The notes beneath the pieces were generated by a model, which did not search any database, had not been told where the DNA came from, and saw nothing but the letters and a program-made list of their open reading frames with translations. A stretch of DNA of 64,000 nt from Methylobacter sp. S3L5C (GTDB lineage: Bacteria > Pseudomonadota > Gammaproteobacteria > Methylococcales > Methylomonadaceae), in the NCBI RefSeq assembly GCF_022788635.1, contig NZ_CP076024.1:1116001-1180000 (forward strand). Reading direction: 5' to 3'. The translations under genes and the position numbers were made by a program. Shown in pieces: positions 48,061-60,112 of this stretch. Numbering within the stretch: position 1 is the stretch's first letter; every line of letters begins with the position of its first letter.

Positions 48061-48090
48061 AAGGGGATGTAGCGATACAACTCCTTTTTT
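48061..48090 (+). terminator. Second copy of the mnmE terminator
   Basis: The same stem and GCGA loop as at 37261, with one extra mismatch (CTCC for CCCC) and a longer T-run, exactly 10,800 bp from the first. Confidence 0.7.
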
Positions 48091-48172
48091 TTTGCGTATA
48101 TTTGCCTTTACTTTACCTTTTCTCACCCCCTATATTACACCTATGACTTTTTCAGATGTAAGGAGCTGTAAA

Positions 48173-48276
48173 TTAAGGATCACTATAGAGAAACGCACAA
48201 ATAAGGAGGGCAATAAGCAAAATATGCGTCTAGTATATTGGTACGGGAGCAATACTGATGAAAATGGCAAGACTAA
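48173..48276 (+). pseudogene. Integrase N-terminal remnant, right copy
   Basis: The frame reads ITIEKRTNKEGNKQNMRLVY and WYGSNTDENGKTK, nearly the same protein as the left remnant at 37362, but the start codon is TTA and similarity ends at about 48276. Both copies lie just after an attachment site, as island integrases do. Confidence 0.6.
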
Positions 48277-48599
48277 GAGTTTATCCGTAAATAATAGTAA
48301 CTACTCAGCCCAGCAGCAATCCAAAAAAGTGTTTTTTAAAATTGAAGGGACGGAATGAAGGGGTAACAAGCAAAAGCATTACTGATAGCGATGAAAATAC
48401 ATACTGAATTTTTACGCGCAGTGGATATATAGCGGCGAATGGAAGCAAACTGTTACGCACCAACAAAAGTTTGAAATCCACCGGAAACTTTCTGCTTCAC
48501 TTTCACCATGCGGATACTCCGCACGGTAAGATTATTGATAAACGGCACAGAAAAATCGTAGCTATGAAGGCCAAGGTCCCGCCTTTATAGTTCCTTAAA

Positions 48600-50122
48600 C
48601 GAGCCAGAAGATTATGGGCGGCGGTCTGTTTAGTTTTTGCTGCTGTGTGGGGTTTTCTGCCAAGCCCTTTTTAACCAGTCCATCGTATTGCTGTTTAAAT
48701 AAAATAATTTGTCCGAGGCTTAAAGAGACTTGTTCTGGCGGCAAGTCGGCCAGGGTGTTTTTAATGTTGACCAATAAAGTCACCATCTCGCCCGCCTAGG
48801 TTTGTATGAATGGCTTTTTCAGATAATCCAGCTCCCTTAGGTGATGGGCATTGCAGGCAACGAGTTCGTAGCCATAGTAGCTGAAATAAACTTTCCAATG
48901 GTCAAGCACTAATTTGCCATGAAAATTTTCCAGAATCCCGGCAGCATTCATGGCTTCACTACCCCGTTTGGCGTGGACTTCATAATCGGTGAGTTTTTCG
49001 GTTGAGACTAAATACAACCAATGCAGCTTACTCGCGACACGCAAATCTGTTTCATCAACATGCGAGATTTCCGCTTGTTGCAGTTGCTCTTTGATTGCAA
49101 CTCTGGCGGGTTATATGTTTTGTTCCAATTAATTGCCCGCATCAAGGATGAAGGCTTCGGAAGGGGATTGCCCGAACAAATCCTTAAATATTTGCGCGGT
49201 ACGTTCAATAGGAATGAAATGCCCAGTAGTGAAATAAGTGGCGGCCGTTTTAACTCCATCGCCATATTGCACGGGCTCGCTGACATTTTCTGGAAAATCG
49301 CCTTTATTTTCGGTTTGGCATTCAGGGCAGACTTTAAGGGTGGCTTGATGTGCGGTGACGATGATTTTCATTGCAGGGATATCAAAAACCTGCCGCTCCT
49401 CCACCTTCAGCACAGGAGCATCTGCCAAAGAAACGGCGCAGTTTCCGCAACAATCTTTGTCATGGACTTCGACTGGGTTCAACGTCGTGCCCTTATGTCC
49501 GGGTTGTCAGCCATTCGGTTTTTTGCCCTTTTCGTGCTGGCTGGCGGTACGTTTTTTTTGCCGCAGCTTGTATTTCTAACTGTTCGGATCATACCACTTA
49601 ACATCAACTGTTTCAAAGGCGGTATAGGCTATCGCGGTATCTGGCTTCGATTCACGTTCGCAGCGTACGCAATTTTCCGGATAATGATGTGCTTCTGCAG
49701 TGACTTCTATCTTTTGCTCGCGTCCGTAGCCGGGTGACCCAAGTTGTTTGCCCGCTTTCGTTAATCGTTTGTTGCTTCATCTTGTTGCTTGATCGGTTGT
49801 GTCTCGTCTGCCTCGGTCGGTGTTTATTCCTCGGATCCGGTTTTCGATGCGTCTTCGGTGTCCAGGGCGCGATCATCTGCGCCAGAAAATTCATCCTGCC
49901 CTTGTTGTTGCTCCTCCTGACCTTCATCGCTGGTGTTAGCTTTATTCCACGGTAGATCACTACTGGATGGCCGTGAGCTATTCCGCGATGTTTATCTCAA
50001 TCTCGCCCTCGCTTCTTTTAAGTCGTAGAGTAGTTTGACGGATAATCGACGCAGAACTTCCTCTGGCAATTGCAGCAATTTTCTTCAGTTAATTGTAGTA
50101 GATTGTGGTCACTTAATCTCAT
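48600..50122 (-). pseudogene. IS66-family transposase (TnpC), decayed
   Basis: Starting at 50122 (MRLSDHNLLQLTEEN) the protein can be followed through several frames: SRNSSRPSSSDLPWNKA, the acidic QDEFSGADDRALDTEDASK linker, ATLKVCPECQTENKGDFPE (zinc finger), FIPIERTAQIFKDLFGQSPSEAF, ASKLHWLYLVSTEKLTDYEV, HAKRGSEAMNAAGILENFHG and CNAHHLRELDYLKKPF. These are the successive domains of IS66 transposases. Several frameshifts make it inactive. The total size, 1.5 kb, is normal for tnpC; the accessory tnpA and tnpB genes are not seen. Confidence 0.85.
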
Positions 50123-50183
50123 GGGAAATAACATAGCACTTTTTTAACCAAATTTTTAGGTTTTTGACGTTGGGACTGAATAA

Positions 50184-50318
50184 TTACGATTCGACTTTAA
50201 ATACGCTATGACCGGTATGACTACAATAACTGCAAACGAAATCTTGAGGCCATCGGGTTTGCTTTAACGCAGCTTCGCACTCTACTTCAGTACTAAATTT
50301 TTTGAGAAACTCAGGCAT
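50184..50318 (-). pseudogene. IS1595-family transposase, N-terminal zinc-ribbon fragment
   Basis: 44 codons: MPEFLKKFSTEVECEAALKQ, then TRWPQDFVCSYCSHTGHSVF. The TRWP...CxxC arrangement is the N-terminal zinc ribbon of IS1595 transposases. It stops just afterwards. The upstream side meets the 930-bp IS at 50354. Confidence 0.7.
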
Positions 50319-50363
50319 AGATAAACCCTGTTGAAGCTGGATACGATTCAGTAGACATCTTTC

Positions 50364-50834
50364 CTAAATACAGCCATAGCGTAAGTTAACAAGAGCCGCC
50401 ACTAACTTCCATGTTAGGGAGTAATGCTTGTGCTTACCCCGATAAACATCTTTGGCAATCCTGAAGATTTTGCATCGGCGATTAACATGCTCAATAAGAA
50501 TACGCCGTTTTGATAGTGCCTTATTATCGGCTTTATCTTCTGCCGAAAGCGGTTGGCCTTTTTTCTTTTTAACCGGTAGAGTCGAGTTTTGATGGTGTTT
50601 CTTTATCCCTTGGTATCCGGAATCCGCCAATAACAGGGCATCAGGATGCAACAATAGACGGCTGTCTTTGAAGATCGAAAAATCATGCTGTCGGCCTTTA
50701 CCCGTCACTACGGAGAGGATAGCCATCGTCAATCGGCAGATCACGAACTGGGCCTTGATCGTGTGGCGTTTTTTTTCCTGAAAAATACGCTTTCTGGTTT
50801 TTAACAGGACGCTCGATAGGCTGCTCAGAAACAT
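50364..50834 (-). CDS. IS5-family transposase, OrfB (copy 2)
   Basis: Carries LLLADSGYQGIKKHH and ILIEHVNRRCKIFRI with the second Asp and the Glu of the DDE triad. Translated as a fusion with OrfA through the A-run; the residues before the A-run in this frame are probably not made. Confidence 0.82.
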   Translation of the reverse strand: MFLSSLSSVLLKTRKRIFQEKKRHTIKAQFVICRLTMAILSVVTGKGRQHDFSIFKDSRLLLHPDALLLADSGYQGIKKHHQNSTLPVKKKKGQPLSAEDKADNKALSKRRILIEHVNRRCKIFRIAKDVYRGKHKHYSLTWKLVAALVNLRYGCI

Positions 50835-51201
50835 CGATGACCACGGTAACTGCTGGATTTTCCAATAGTGCTTTGCGGTTGGGGAGTTTTTCTATTTTGA
50901 CCAATAGCCTTGCGGTGCGGCTATAAATTTTATGGCAATACGATTCGCTGATGTTGAAGACCGCAGCCAGATTTATCAACGTCGGATAGTGGCGAAGATA
51001 ATAGAGTGTCAGTAACAAGCGGTCTTCCAAAGCCAGCTTGGAGTCTTTTCGTCCCCGTCTAGTCAGTGGATTAAGGACTTTTTGTTCGTCCAGGTATGCC
51101 GCTAGCTTACCGTGAAGATGCAGGAAATCTTCTAGTGACAGGCCGACAGTCCTTAAAAATTCTTCAGGCTTGTGTCTTGGTAATTGGGCATAAGGAGTCA
51201 T
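50698..51201 (-). CDS. IS5-family transposase, OrfA (copy 2)
   Basis: 167 residues, differing from copy 1 at a dozen or so positions (for example SLEDFL for SPEDFL, and VFNISES for VFDISES). The eight-A run of the frameshift site is kept. The first catalytic Asp is in VVIDVSEQP. Confidence 0.85.
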   Translation of the reverse strand: MTPYAQLPRHKPEEFLRTVGLSLEDFLHLHGKLAAYLDEQKVLNPLTRRGRKDSKLALEDRLLLTLYYLRHYPTLINLAAVFNISESYCHKIYSRTARLLVKIEKLPNRKALLENPAVTVVIDVSEQPIERPVKNQKAYFSGKKTPHDQGPVRDLPIDDGYPLRSDG

Positions 51202-51295
51202 GGCTATCCGTGTTTTCAGAGGTAGATCGCTATTTTAACCTTATCAAGGCCAAATTCTATGTCGATTATTTAGGAAAGATGTCTAATGAATAAAC

Positions 51296-51316
51296 TTGGC
51301 TGAAGTACCTTGCTAA
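51296..51316 (+). pseudogene. IS1595-family transposase, last codons
   Basis: TTGGCTGAAGTACCTTGCTAA encodes LAEVPC and a stop, followed by ATCAGGAA as at 17119-17137 after the other IS1595 fragment. The rest of the gene is missing beyond the IS5 insertion. Confidence 0.55.
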
Positions 51317-51362
51317 TCAGGAAGGTTGTTGGGCTTGTTAATTTTTAGATTTTCGTTTTTAT

Positions 51363-51523
51363 TTTGCCAAAAAAACCATTGACGCGGAAAAAGCCACCGT
51401 CAAAATCAAAGGCGTGATTGCGCTTTTCAGACTAAATTAGAACTGGCAGGTCTGTCCGGCGTCAACTATCCAGTCCGACCGGACAGAGTAATTGTCGCCG
51501 AACAGCTGTATGGTGACTATTAA
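51363..51523 (+). pseudogene. Frameshifted gene remnant of unknown family
   Basis: One frame gives FAKKTIDAEKATVKIKG; the next, from 51419, gives CAFQTKLELAGLSGVNYPVR and PDRVIVAEQLYGDY with a stop at 51521-51523. Together they look like the end of one real protein broken by an indel near 51415. I do not recognise the family. It lies between the mobile-element zone and atpI and may be what remains of the original neighbour. Confidence 0.4.
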
Positions 51524-51671
51524 TAATGAGGCCCAATCTGTCGTGTTGAATGGTTTTTCAGGCAATAAACCGGTCATGGATAGTTATAAACTTCTTGGTT
51601 GATTTTATTCCGCCTTGATTTAATGCAGACCGCTGGCTATAATCCTCAAGCTATTATGTTTGGAGAACTGT

Positions 51672-52830
<1,159 letters not shown>

Positions 52831-52865
52831 TTATTGTTTAACCGTTTTTTTATTACTTTTTTTAA

Positions 52866-53168
<303 letters not shown>

Positions 53169-53209
53169 TACAAGCTGTCTAATTTCAATAGCAACAAGAG
53201 GAACGCATC

Positions 53210-53683
53210 GTGAGTATCAATGCTACTCTGATTGGGCAAATGATTACATTTGCACTTCTGGTATGGTTTACCATGAAGTACATCTGGCCTCCTTTATTTG
53301 ACTCTTTAGAAGAACGTAAAAAGAAAATTGCCGATGGTTTGGCTGCTGCTGAAAGAGGTCAGGAAGAAATTATTCTGGCCGAGAAAAAAGCTAAAGGCGT
53401 TTTAAAAGAAGCTAAAGTACAGTCTTCAGAGATTGTTACCTTGGCTCAGAAACGTGCAAATGAAATTGTTGAAGAATCAAAAGATATCGCCAAGAAAGAA
53501 GGCGAGCGTTTGATTATTGCAGCAAAAGCACAAATTGATCAGGAAATACAGCAAGCTAAAGAAGGTTTGCGTCAAGAAGTTGCTGATTTGGCGTTAAGTG
53601 CCGCAGAACAAATTCTGGGTGCAGAAATTGATAAAGCCAAACACCAGGACATTATTAGCAAAGTCTCTAATCAATTAGGTTAA
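53210..53683 (+). CDS. atpF: ATP synthase Fo subunit b
   Basis: 157 residues from a GTG start with AGAGGA in front. One N-terminal membrane helix ([24 protein letters not shown]) followed by a long charged coiled coil rich in Lys, Glu and Ala. It forms the peripheral stalk. Confidence 0.95.
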   Translation: MSINATLIGQMITFALLVWFTMKYIWPPLFDSLEERKKKIADGLAAAERGQEEIILAEKKAKGVLKEAKVQSSEIVTLAQKRANEIVEESKDIAKKEGERLIIAAKAQIDQEIQQAKEGLRQEVADLALSAAEQILGAEIDKAKHQDIISKVSNQLG

Positions 53684-53688
53684 GCATA

Positions 53689-54222
53689 ATGAGCGAACTG
53701 GCAACATTAGCAAGGCCTTACGCAGCGGCAGTGTTTAAAAGGGCCAAGGAAACTGACGCGACCGCAAATTGGTCGCAAAGCTTGGCGTTTATGTCGGCTG
53801 TCCTAAAAAATGAAGATATTACTGTTGTAGCCGATAACCCCAAAGTAAGTAAAGACAGGTTGTTGGCACTGATACTGGACATTTGCCACGAGTACCTTAA
53901 TGAAGAAAATGAAAATTTTCTTAAATTACTGGCTCATAACAATCGACTCGGCTTGTTACCCTCTATTGTCAAGATCTTCGAAGCCTATAAAGCAGAAGAT
54001 GAGGGTTATGTCGAGGTTGACGTATTGACTGCTTATGCATTATCCAAAGAAGCCAAGCAAAACTTTGCGGTAACATTGGAAAAGACTCTGGGCAAAAAAA
54101 TCCATATGAATGTAGCTCTGGATAAGTCATTAATTGGTGGTTTTCTCGTAAGAGCAGGCGACAGAGTAATTGACGGATCTATTAGAGGCCGGCTTCAACA
54201 CATGCAAAAAGCACTACAGTGA
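53689..54222 (+). CDS. atpH: ATP synthase F1 subunit delta
   Basis: 177 residues; [17 protein letters not shown] at the start and [30 protein letters not shown] at the end are the OSCP/delta signatures. It joins the b dimer to the top of F1. Five bases after atpF. Confidence 0.95.
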   Translation: MSELATLARPYAAAVFKRAKETDATANWSQSLAFMSAVLKNEDITVVADNPKVSKDRLLALILDICHEYLNEENENFLKLLAHNNRLGLLPSIVKIFEAYKAEDEGYVEVDVLTAYALSKEAKQNFAVTLEKTLGKKIHMNVALDKSLIGGFLVRAGDRVIDGSIRGRLQHMQKALQ

Positions 54223-54238
54223 GAGTGAGAAAAAGCAC

Positions 54239-55780
54239 ATGCAATTAAACCCATCTGAAATAAGCGATCTGATTAAAAAGAAGATCGAAAACTTCGACTT
54301 AAGTGCCGAAGCGCATACAGAAGGTACCGTAGTCAGTGTGACTGACGGTATTGTAAGAGTACATGGTCTTTCTGAAGCTATGCAAGGTGAGATGCTTGAA
54401 TTCCCGGGTAATACCTTTGGAATGGCACTTAATCTTGAAAGAGACTCAGTGGGTGTGGTGATATTAGGCGCATATCAACACATTACTGAAGGCGACATTG
54501 TAAAATGTACCGGTAAAATTCTGGAAGTACCTGTTGGTGAGGCATTACTGGGCCGTGTTGTTGACGCGCTGGGTAATCCTATCGACGGTAAAGGTGCTAT
54601 TGATACGACTGAAACGTCACCTATTGAAAAAATCGCACCGGGTGTAATTGCCCGTCAGTCGGTTGATCAACCCGTACAATTGGGTTTGAAATCAATTGAT
54701 GCGATGGTTCCGGTAGGTCGTGGACAGCGCGAATTGATTATTGGTGACAGACAAACCGGTAAAACAGCCATTGCGATTGATGCAATCATTAATCAAAAAG
54801 GTACAGGCATTAAATGTATCTATGTGGCTATCGGTCAGAAACGTTCATCAATTGCCAACGTAGTTCGCAAGCTCGAAGAACATGGCGCAATGGCGCATAC
54901 GATTATTGTTGCCGCATCAGCTTCTGAGTCTGCTGCACTGCAATTTATAGCACCGTATACCGGTTGTTCAATGGGTGAGTTTTTTAGAGATCGTGGTGAA
55001 GATGCCCTGATTATTTATGACGATTTAACCAAGCAAGCTTGGGCTTATCGTCAGGTATCTTTATTACTGCGTCGTCCTCCAGGTCGTGAAGCGTATCCAG
55101 GTGACGTATTTTATTTGCATTCGCGTTTGCTGGAAAGAGCATCACGTATCAATGCAGCTGAAGTTGAAAAATTGACTGGTGGCAGAGTAAAAGGTAAAAC
55201 TGGTTCATTGACAGCATTGCCAATCATTGAAACTCAAGGTGGTGACGTATCGGCTTTTGTACCGACTAACGTTATTTCCATTACTGATGGTCAGATTTTC
55301 CTTGAAAGCAACTTGTTTAACGCAGGTATCCGCCCGGCTGTAAATGCCGGATTGTCGGTATCACGCGTAGGTGGCGCAGCACAGACAAAGATCATCAAAA
55401 AGTTAGGTGGTGGTACCCGTCTTGATTTGGCGCAGTACCGTGAGTTGGCTGCTTTTGCCCAGTTCGCTTCGGATCTGGATGAAAATACTCGCAAGCAAAT
55501 TGAACGTGGTCAGCGGGTCACGGAATTAATGAAGCAAAATCAATATTCGCCAATGTCAGTGGCGCAAATGGCGGTTTCGTTGTTTGCTGCTAATGAAGGT
55601 TTCCTTGATAACATTGAAGTAAACAAGGTACTGGATTTTGAAGCTGCTTTACAGTTGTATATGAAATCAGAGCAGTCTGATTTAATGAATAACATAAATG
55701 CAACTGGCGATTTTAGTAATGAAATTAGTAGTGGCATAAGAACTGCTATTGAAACTTTCATTAAAACTCATAGTTGGTAA
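54239..55780 (+). CDS. atpA: ATP synthase F1 subunit alpha
   Basis: 513 residues from the ATG at 54239 ([19 protein letters not shown]); the frame is open further upstream but overlaps atpH. P-loop GDRQTGKT at 169-176 and the alpha signature [17 protein letters not shown]. Non-catalytic nucleotide-binding subunit that alternates with beta. Confidence 0.97.
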   Translation: MQLNPSEISDLIKKKIENFDLSAEAHTEGTVVSVTDGIVRVHGLSEAMQGEMLEFPGNTFGMALNLERDSVGVVILGAYQHITEGDIVKCTGKILEVPVGEALLGRVVDALGNPIDGKGAIDTTETSPIEKIAPGVIARQSVDQPVQLGLKSIDAMVPVGRGQRELIIGDRQTGKTAIAIDAIINQKGTGIKCIYVAIGQKRSSIANVVRKLEEHGAMAHTIIVAASASESAALQFIAPYTGCSMGEFFRDRGEDALIIYDDLTKQAWAYRQVSLLLRRPPGREAYPGDVFYLHSRLLERASRINAAEVEKLTGGRVKGKTGSLTALPIIETQGGDVSAFVPTNVISITDGQIFLESNLFNAGIRPAVNAGLSVSRVGGAAQTKIIKKLGGGTRLDLAQYRELAAFAQFASDLDENTRKQIERGQRVTELMKQNQYSPMSVAQMAVSLFAANEGFLDNIEVNKVLDFEAALQLYMKSEQSDLMNNINATGDFSNEISSGIRTAIETFIKTHSW

Positions 55781-55792
55781 AAGGGTTTTCAC

Positions 55793-56656
55793 ATGGCTGT
55801 TGGTAAAGAAATACGCACAAAAATTGCGAGTATCAAAAATACTCAAAAAATTACACGCGCAATGGAGATGGTTGCTGCGAGTAAAATGCGTAAAACAAAA
55901 GACAGAATGCAGGCAACAAGGCCCTATTCTATAAAAATTGGCAAGATTATTAAACACTTGGCTCAGGCCAATCCGGAATATAAACACCCTTATTTGATAG
56001 TACGAGATGTCAAGAGAGTAGGCATTATTTTGGTAAGTTCTGATAGAGGCTTGTGTGGCGGACTGAATTCAAATTTATTCAGAAAGACGCTAAGCCAATT
56101 AATAGAATGGGATAAGGCAAACATAGAAGTTGATGTTTGTACCATTGGTTCAAAAGCTTCCGGCTTCTTTAGCAACCTGAAAGTCAATCTGGTCGGTCAG
56201 GTTTCCAAGTTAGGTGACGCTCCGCATCTACAGGATATAGCTGGTGTTATTAAAATAATGCTGGATGCCTATGAGGCAGGTAGAATTGATGAGTTGTATG
56301 TAGTTAGCAACGAATTCGTCAATACCATGACTCAACGGCCAACTGTTGAACAGTTACTTCCTGTAGTGGCCTGTGTACTTGACGAAAATCTGAATGGTCA
56401 TTGGGATTATATTTATGAGCCTGATGCGAAAGACGTTTTGGATCATTTATTAAATCGTTTTATCGAATCCAAAGTGTACCAAGGTCTGGTTGAAAATAAT
56501 GCCTGTGAGCAGTCTGCCAGAATGGTTGCGATGAAAAGTGCTTCGGATAATGCCGGAAACCTTATCGGTGAGTTGCAACTGATTTACAATAAAGCCAGAC
56601 AAGCCGCCATCACTCAGGAAATTTCAGAAATCGTTGCCGGTGCCGCAGCTGTTTAA
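55793..56656 (+). CDS. atpG: ATP synthase F1 subunit gamma
   Basis: 287 residues. N-terminal [29 protein letters not shown] and C-terminal [37 protein letters not shown] form the coiled-coil rotor shaft. Twelve bases after atpA. Confidence 0.96.
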   Translation: MAVGKEIRTKIASIKNTQKITRAMEMVAASKMRKTKDRMQATRPYSIKIGKIIKHLAQANPEYKHPYLIVRDVKRVGIILVSSDRGLCGGLNSNLFRKTLSQLIEWDKANIEVDVCTIGSKASGFFSNLKVNLVGQVSKLGDAPHLQDIAGVIKIMLDAYEAGRIDELYVVSNEFVNTMTQRPTVEQLLPVVACVLDENLNGHWDYIYEPDAKDVLDHLLNRFIESKVYQGLVENNACEQSARMVAMKSASDNAGNLIGELQLIYNKARQAAITQEISEIVAGAAAV

Positions 56657-56673
56657 GACTCTGCTGAGCTTAG

Positions 56674-58101
<1,428 letters not shown>

Positions 58102-58153
58102 TGAATATTTCTCTCTGCTTAACGGCAGAGAGGGGTTTGAAACAGGTGAAAAA

Positions 58154-58576
58154 ATGACCATGACCGTACATGTAGACATCGTAAGCGCGGAAAAGGAGAT
58201 CTTTTCCGGCATTGCGGAAATGATTTTTGCTCCGGGTGAACTTGGGGAACTGGGTATTTCGCCACGGCATGCTCCATTAATAACCAAGCTTAATCCCGGT
58301 GAAGTTCGGGTAAAAGTAAGTGAAAATGAAAGTTATGCCTTTTATATATCCGGTGGAATATTAGAGGTGCAACCTCATCTGGTCACTGTTTTGGCTGATA
58401 CAGCCATTAGAGCAAAAGATATTGACGAAGCACTCGCATTGGATTCTAAAGCGAAAGCTGAAGATGCCTTGGCAGATAAATCTGGTAAAATTGATTACGC
58501 AACTGCACAGGCTGAATTGGCACAAGCGGTTATGCAGTTAAGAACGTTGGACAGGCTTAGAAAGCGTGGCGGATAA
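58154..58576 (+). CDS. atpC: ATP synthase F1 subunit epsilon
   Basis: 140 residues. The beta-sandwich ([37 protein letters not shown]) is followed by a two-helix C-terminal domain with [15 protein letters not shown]. Last gene of the operon; a terminator follows. Confidence 0.95.
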   Translation: MTMTVHVDIVSAEKEIFSGIAEMIFAPGELGELGISPRHAPLITKLNPGEVRVKVSENESYAFYISGGILEVQPHLVTVLADTAIRAKDIDEALALDSKAKAEDALADKSGKIDYATAQAELAQAVMQLRTLDRLRKRGG

Positions 58577-58635
58577 TAAAAAAATACAGATGCACGATTG
58601 CTGCCGGTAAGATAAAAAGCGCAATTCTATAATTT

Positions 58636-58679
58636 TAAAAAGCTCGATAACGTATGCCACGATATCGGGCTTTTTTTTT
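58636..58679 (+). terminator. Rho-independent terminator of the atp operon
   Basis: AAAAGCTCGATAACG and CGATATCGGGCTTTT pair with one internal mismatch and a G-T pair around a 7-base loop, followed by nine T. Confidence 0.85.
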
Positions 58680-58692
58680 AACAGGATTTTAA

Positions 58693-60060
58693 ATGAAAAT
58701 AACGACTATTATTCTTGCCGCTGGTAAAGGTACGCGCATGCGTTCCGAGCTGCCCAAAATTTTGCATAAAATTGCCAATAGACCGTTATTACAGCATGTT
58801 TATGATATGTGTCAGCAACTGGAAAACAATACTATTAAAATTGTTTACGGTCATGGCGCCGATCTGGTCAGAGAGTCTTTACAGGATTTGGAAGCCGGCT
58901 GGATTGAACAAAAACAGCAGTTAGGTACGGGTCATGCCGTACAACAGGTTAGCGACCAAATTGCTGATGCCGAGACCGTTTTAATTCTTTATGGTGATGT
59001 CCCTTTATTGAAATTAACGACAGTAAAGCAATTAACAGCCAATGTTAATGATTTGTCGCTGGCTTTACTGACAGTCAATCTTGAAAATCCGACAGGTTAC
59101 GGCAGAATAGTCAGGGATGAGTCTGGACGGGTAGCCAAAATTGTTGAAGAAAAAGATGCTTCCAGCACTGAAAAGCTGATTAAGGAAGGCAATACCGGCA
59201 TCATGGCTGTTCAAGGCGGTCAGTTAAAAAAATGGTTAAACCGGTTAACCAATAACAATGTCCAAGGCGAATATTATTTAACGGATATTATTGAAATGGC
59301 CGTTGCCGATGGCATTGCCATTGTAACGAGCCAGCCGGAAACCGTTGATGAAGTGTTGGGGGTTAATAATCGTATCCAGCTTAGTCACCTGGAACGTGTT
59401 TATCAGTTGGAACAAGCCAATTATTTAATGGAGCAGGGTGTTACCTTAATGGATCCTGCACGTTTTGACCTCAGAGGATCGATTGAAATGCTGGGGATTG
59501 ATATAATTTGCGATGTTAATGTCATCATTGAAGGCAAAAACAGTATTGGCAATAATGTCAAAATAGGTGCCAATACCCATATAAAAAATTCCATTATTAG
59601 CGATAACGTAGAAATCCTGGCTAACTGCGTCATAGACAATGCCGTTATCGGTGAAGGCAGTAAAATTGGACCTTATGCACGCTTGCGTCCTGAAACTGTG
59701 CTGGCTGAACACGTACATATCGGTAATTTTGTAGAAATCAAAAAATCATCCATAGCCGCATCTAGTAAAATAAATCATTTAAGCTATATTGGTGATGCTA
59801 CCGTTGGCGCGCAAGTTAATATTGGTGCGGGAACCATTACCTGTAACTATGATGGGGTTAACAAATTTAGAACGATCATTGAAGATGGTGCTTTTATTGG
59901 TTCGGATACTCAGTTAATCGCCCCGGTGACCATAGGTAAAAATGCTACGATAGGTGCCGGCTCAACAATTACTAAAGACAGTCCTGAAAATCAACTAACT
60001 TTAAGCAGGGCAAAACAGGTTTCTATAGCAAACTGGCAGCGCCCCGTCAAACACGACTGA
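58693..60060 (+). CDS. glmU: Bifunctional N-acetylglucosamine-1-phosphate uridyltransferase / glucosamine-1-phosphate acetyltransferase
   Basis: 455 residues. N-terminal nucleotidyltransferase with LAAGKGTRMRSELPKILH and YGDVPLL; C-terminal left-handed beta-helix of hexapeptide repeats (VIIEGKNSIGNNVKIGANTHI, then INHLSYIGDATVG and NIGAGTITCNYDG, residues typical of the acetyltransferase site). It makes UDP-GlcNAc for peptidoglycan and LPS. Next to glmS, as in many gammaproteobacteria. Confidence 0.96.
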   Translation: MKITTIILAAGKGTRMRSELPKILHKIANRPLLQHVYDMCQQLENNTIKIVYGHGADLVRESLQDLEAGWIEQKQQLGTGHAVQQVSDQIADAETVLILYGDVPLLKLTTVKQLTANVNDLSLALLTVNLENPTGYGRIVRDESGRVAKIVEEKDASSTEKLIKEGNTGIMAVQGGQLKKWLNRLTNNNVQGEYYLTDIIEMAVADGIAIVTSQPETVDEVLGVNNRIQLSHLERVYQLEQANYLMEQGVTLMDPARFDLRGSIEMLGIDIICDVNVIIEGKNSIGNNVKIGANTHIKNSIISDNVEILANCVIDNAVIGEGSKIGPYARLRPETVLAEHVHIGNFVEIKKSSIAASSKINHLSYIGDATVGAQVNIGAGTITCNYDGVNKFRTIIEDGAFIGSDTQLIAPVTIGKNATIGAGSTITKDSPENQLTLSRAKQVSIANWQRPVKHD

Positions 60061-60112
60061 ATGGATGCAGGATATCTTGTAATATCTGGAACAATTACCG
60101 AGGAAAAATAAT

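Larger units (their letters stand above)
50354..51283 (-). mobile_element. IS5-family insertion sequence, copy 2 (930 bp)
   Basis: Same ends (GACATCTTTCC, GGAAAGATGTC), same length and same TA flanks as the element at 15166-16095, with scattered base changes. It separates two IS1595 fragments. Confidence 0.92.

Noticed and set aside
49021-49737. 238-residue plus-strand frame
   Set aside because: It is antisense to the decayed IS66 transposase, whose domains can be followed on the minus strand.
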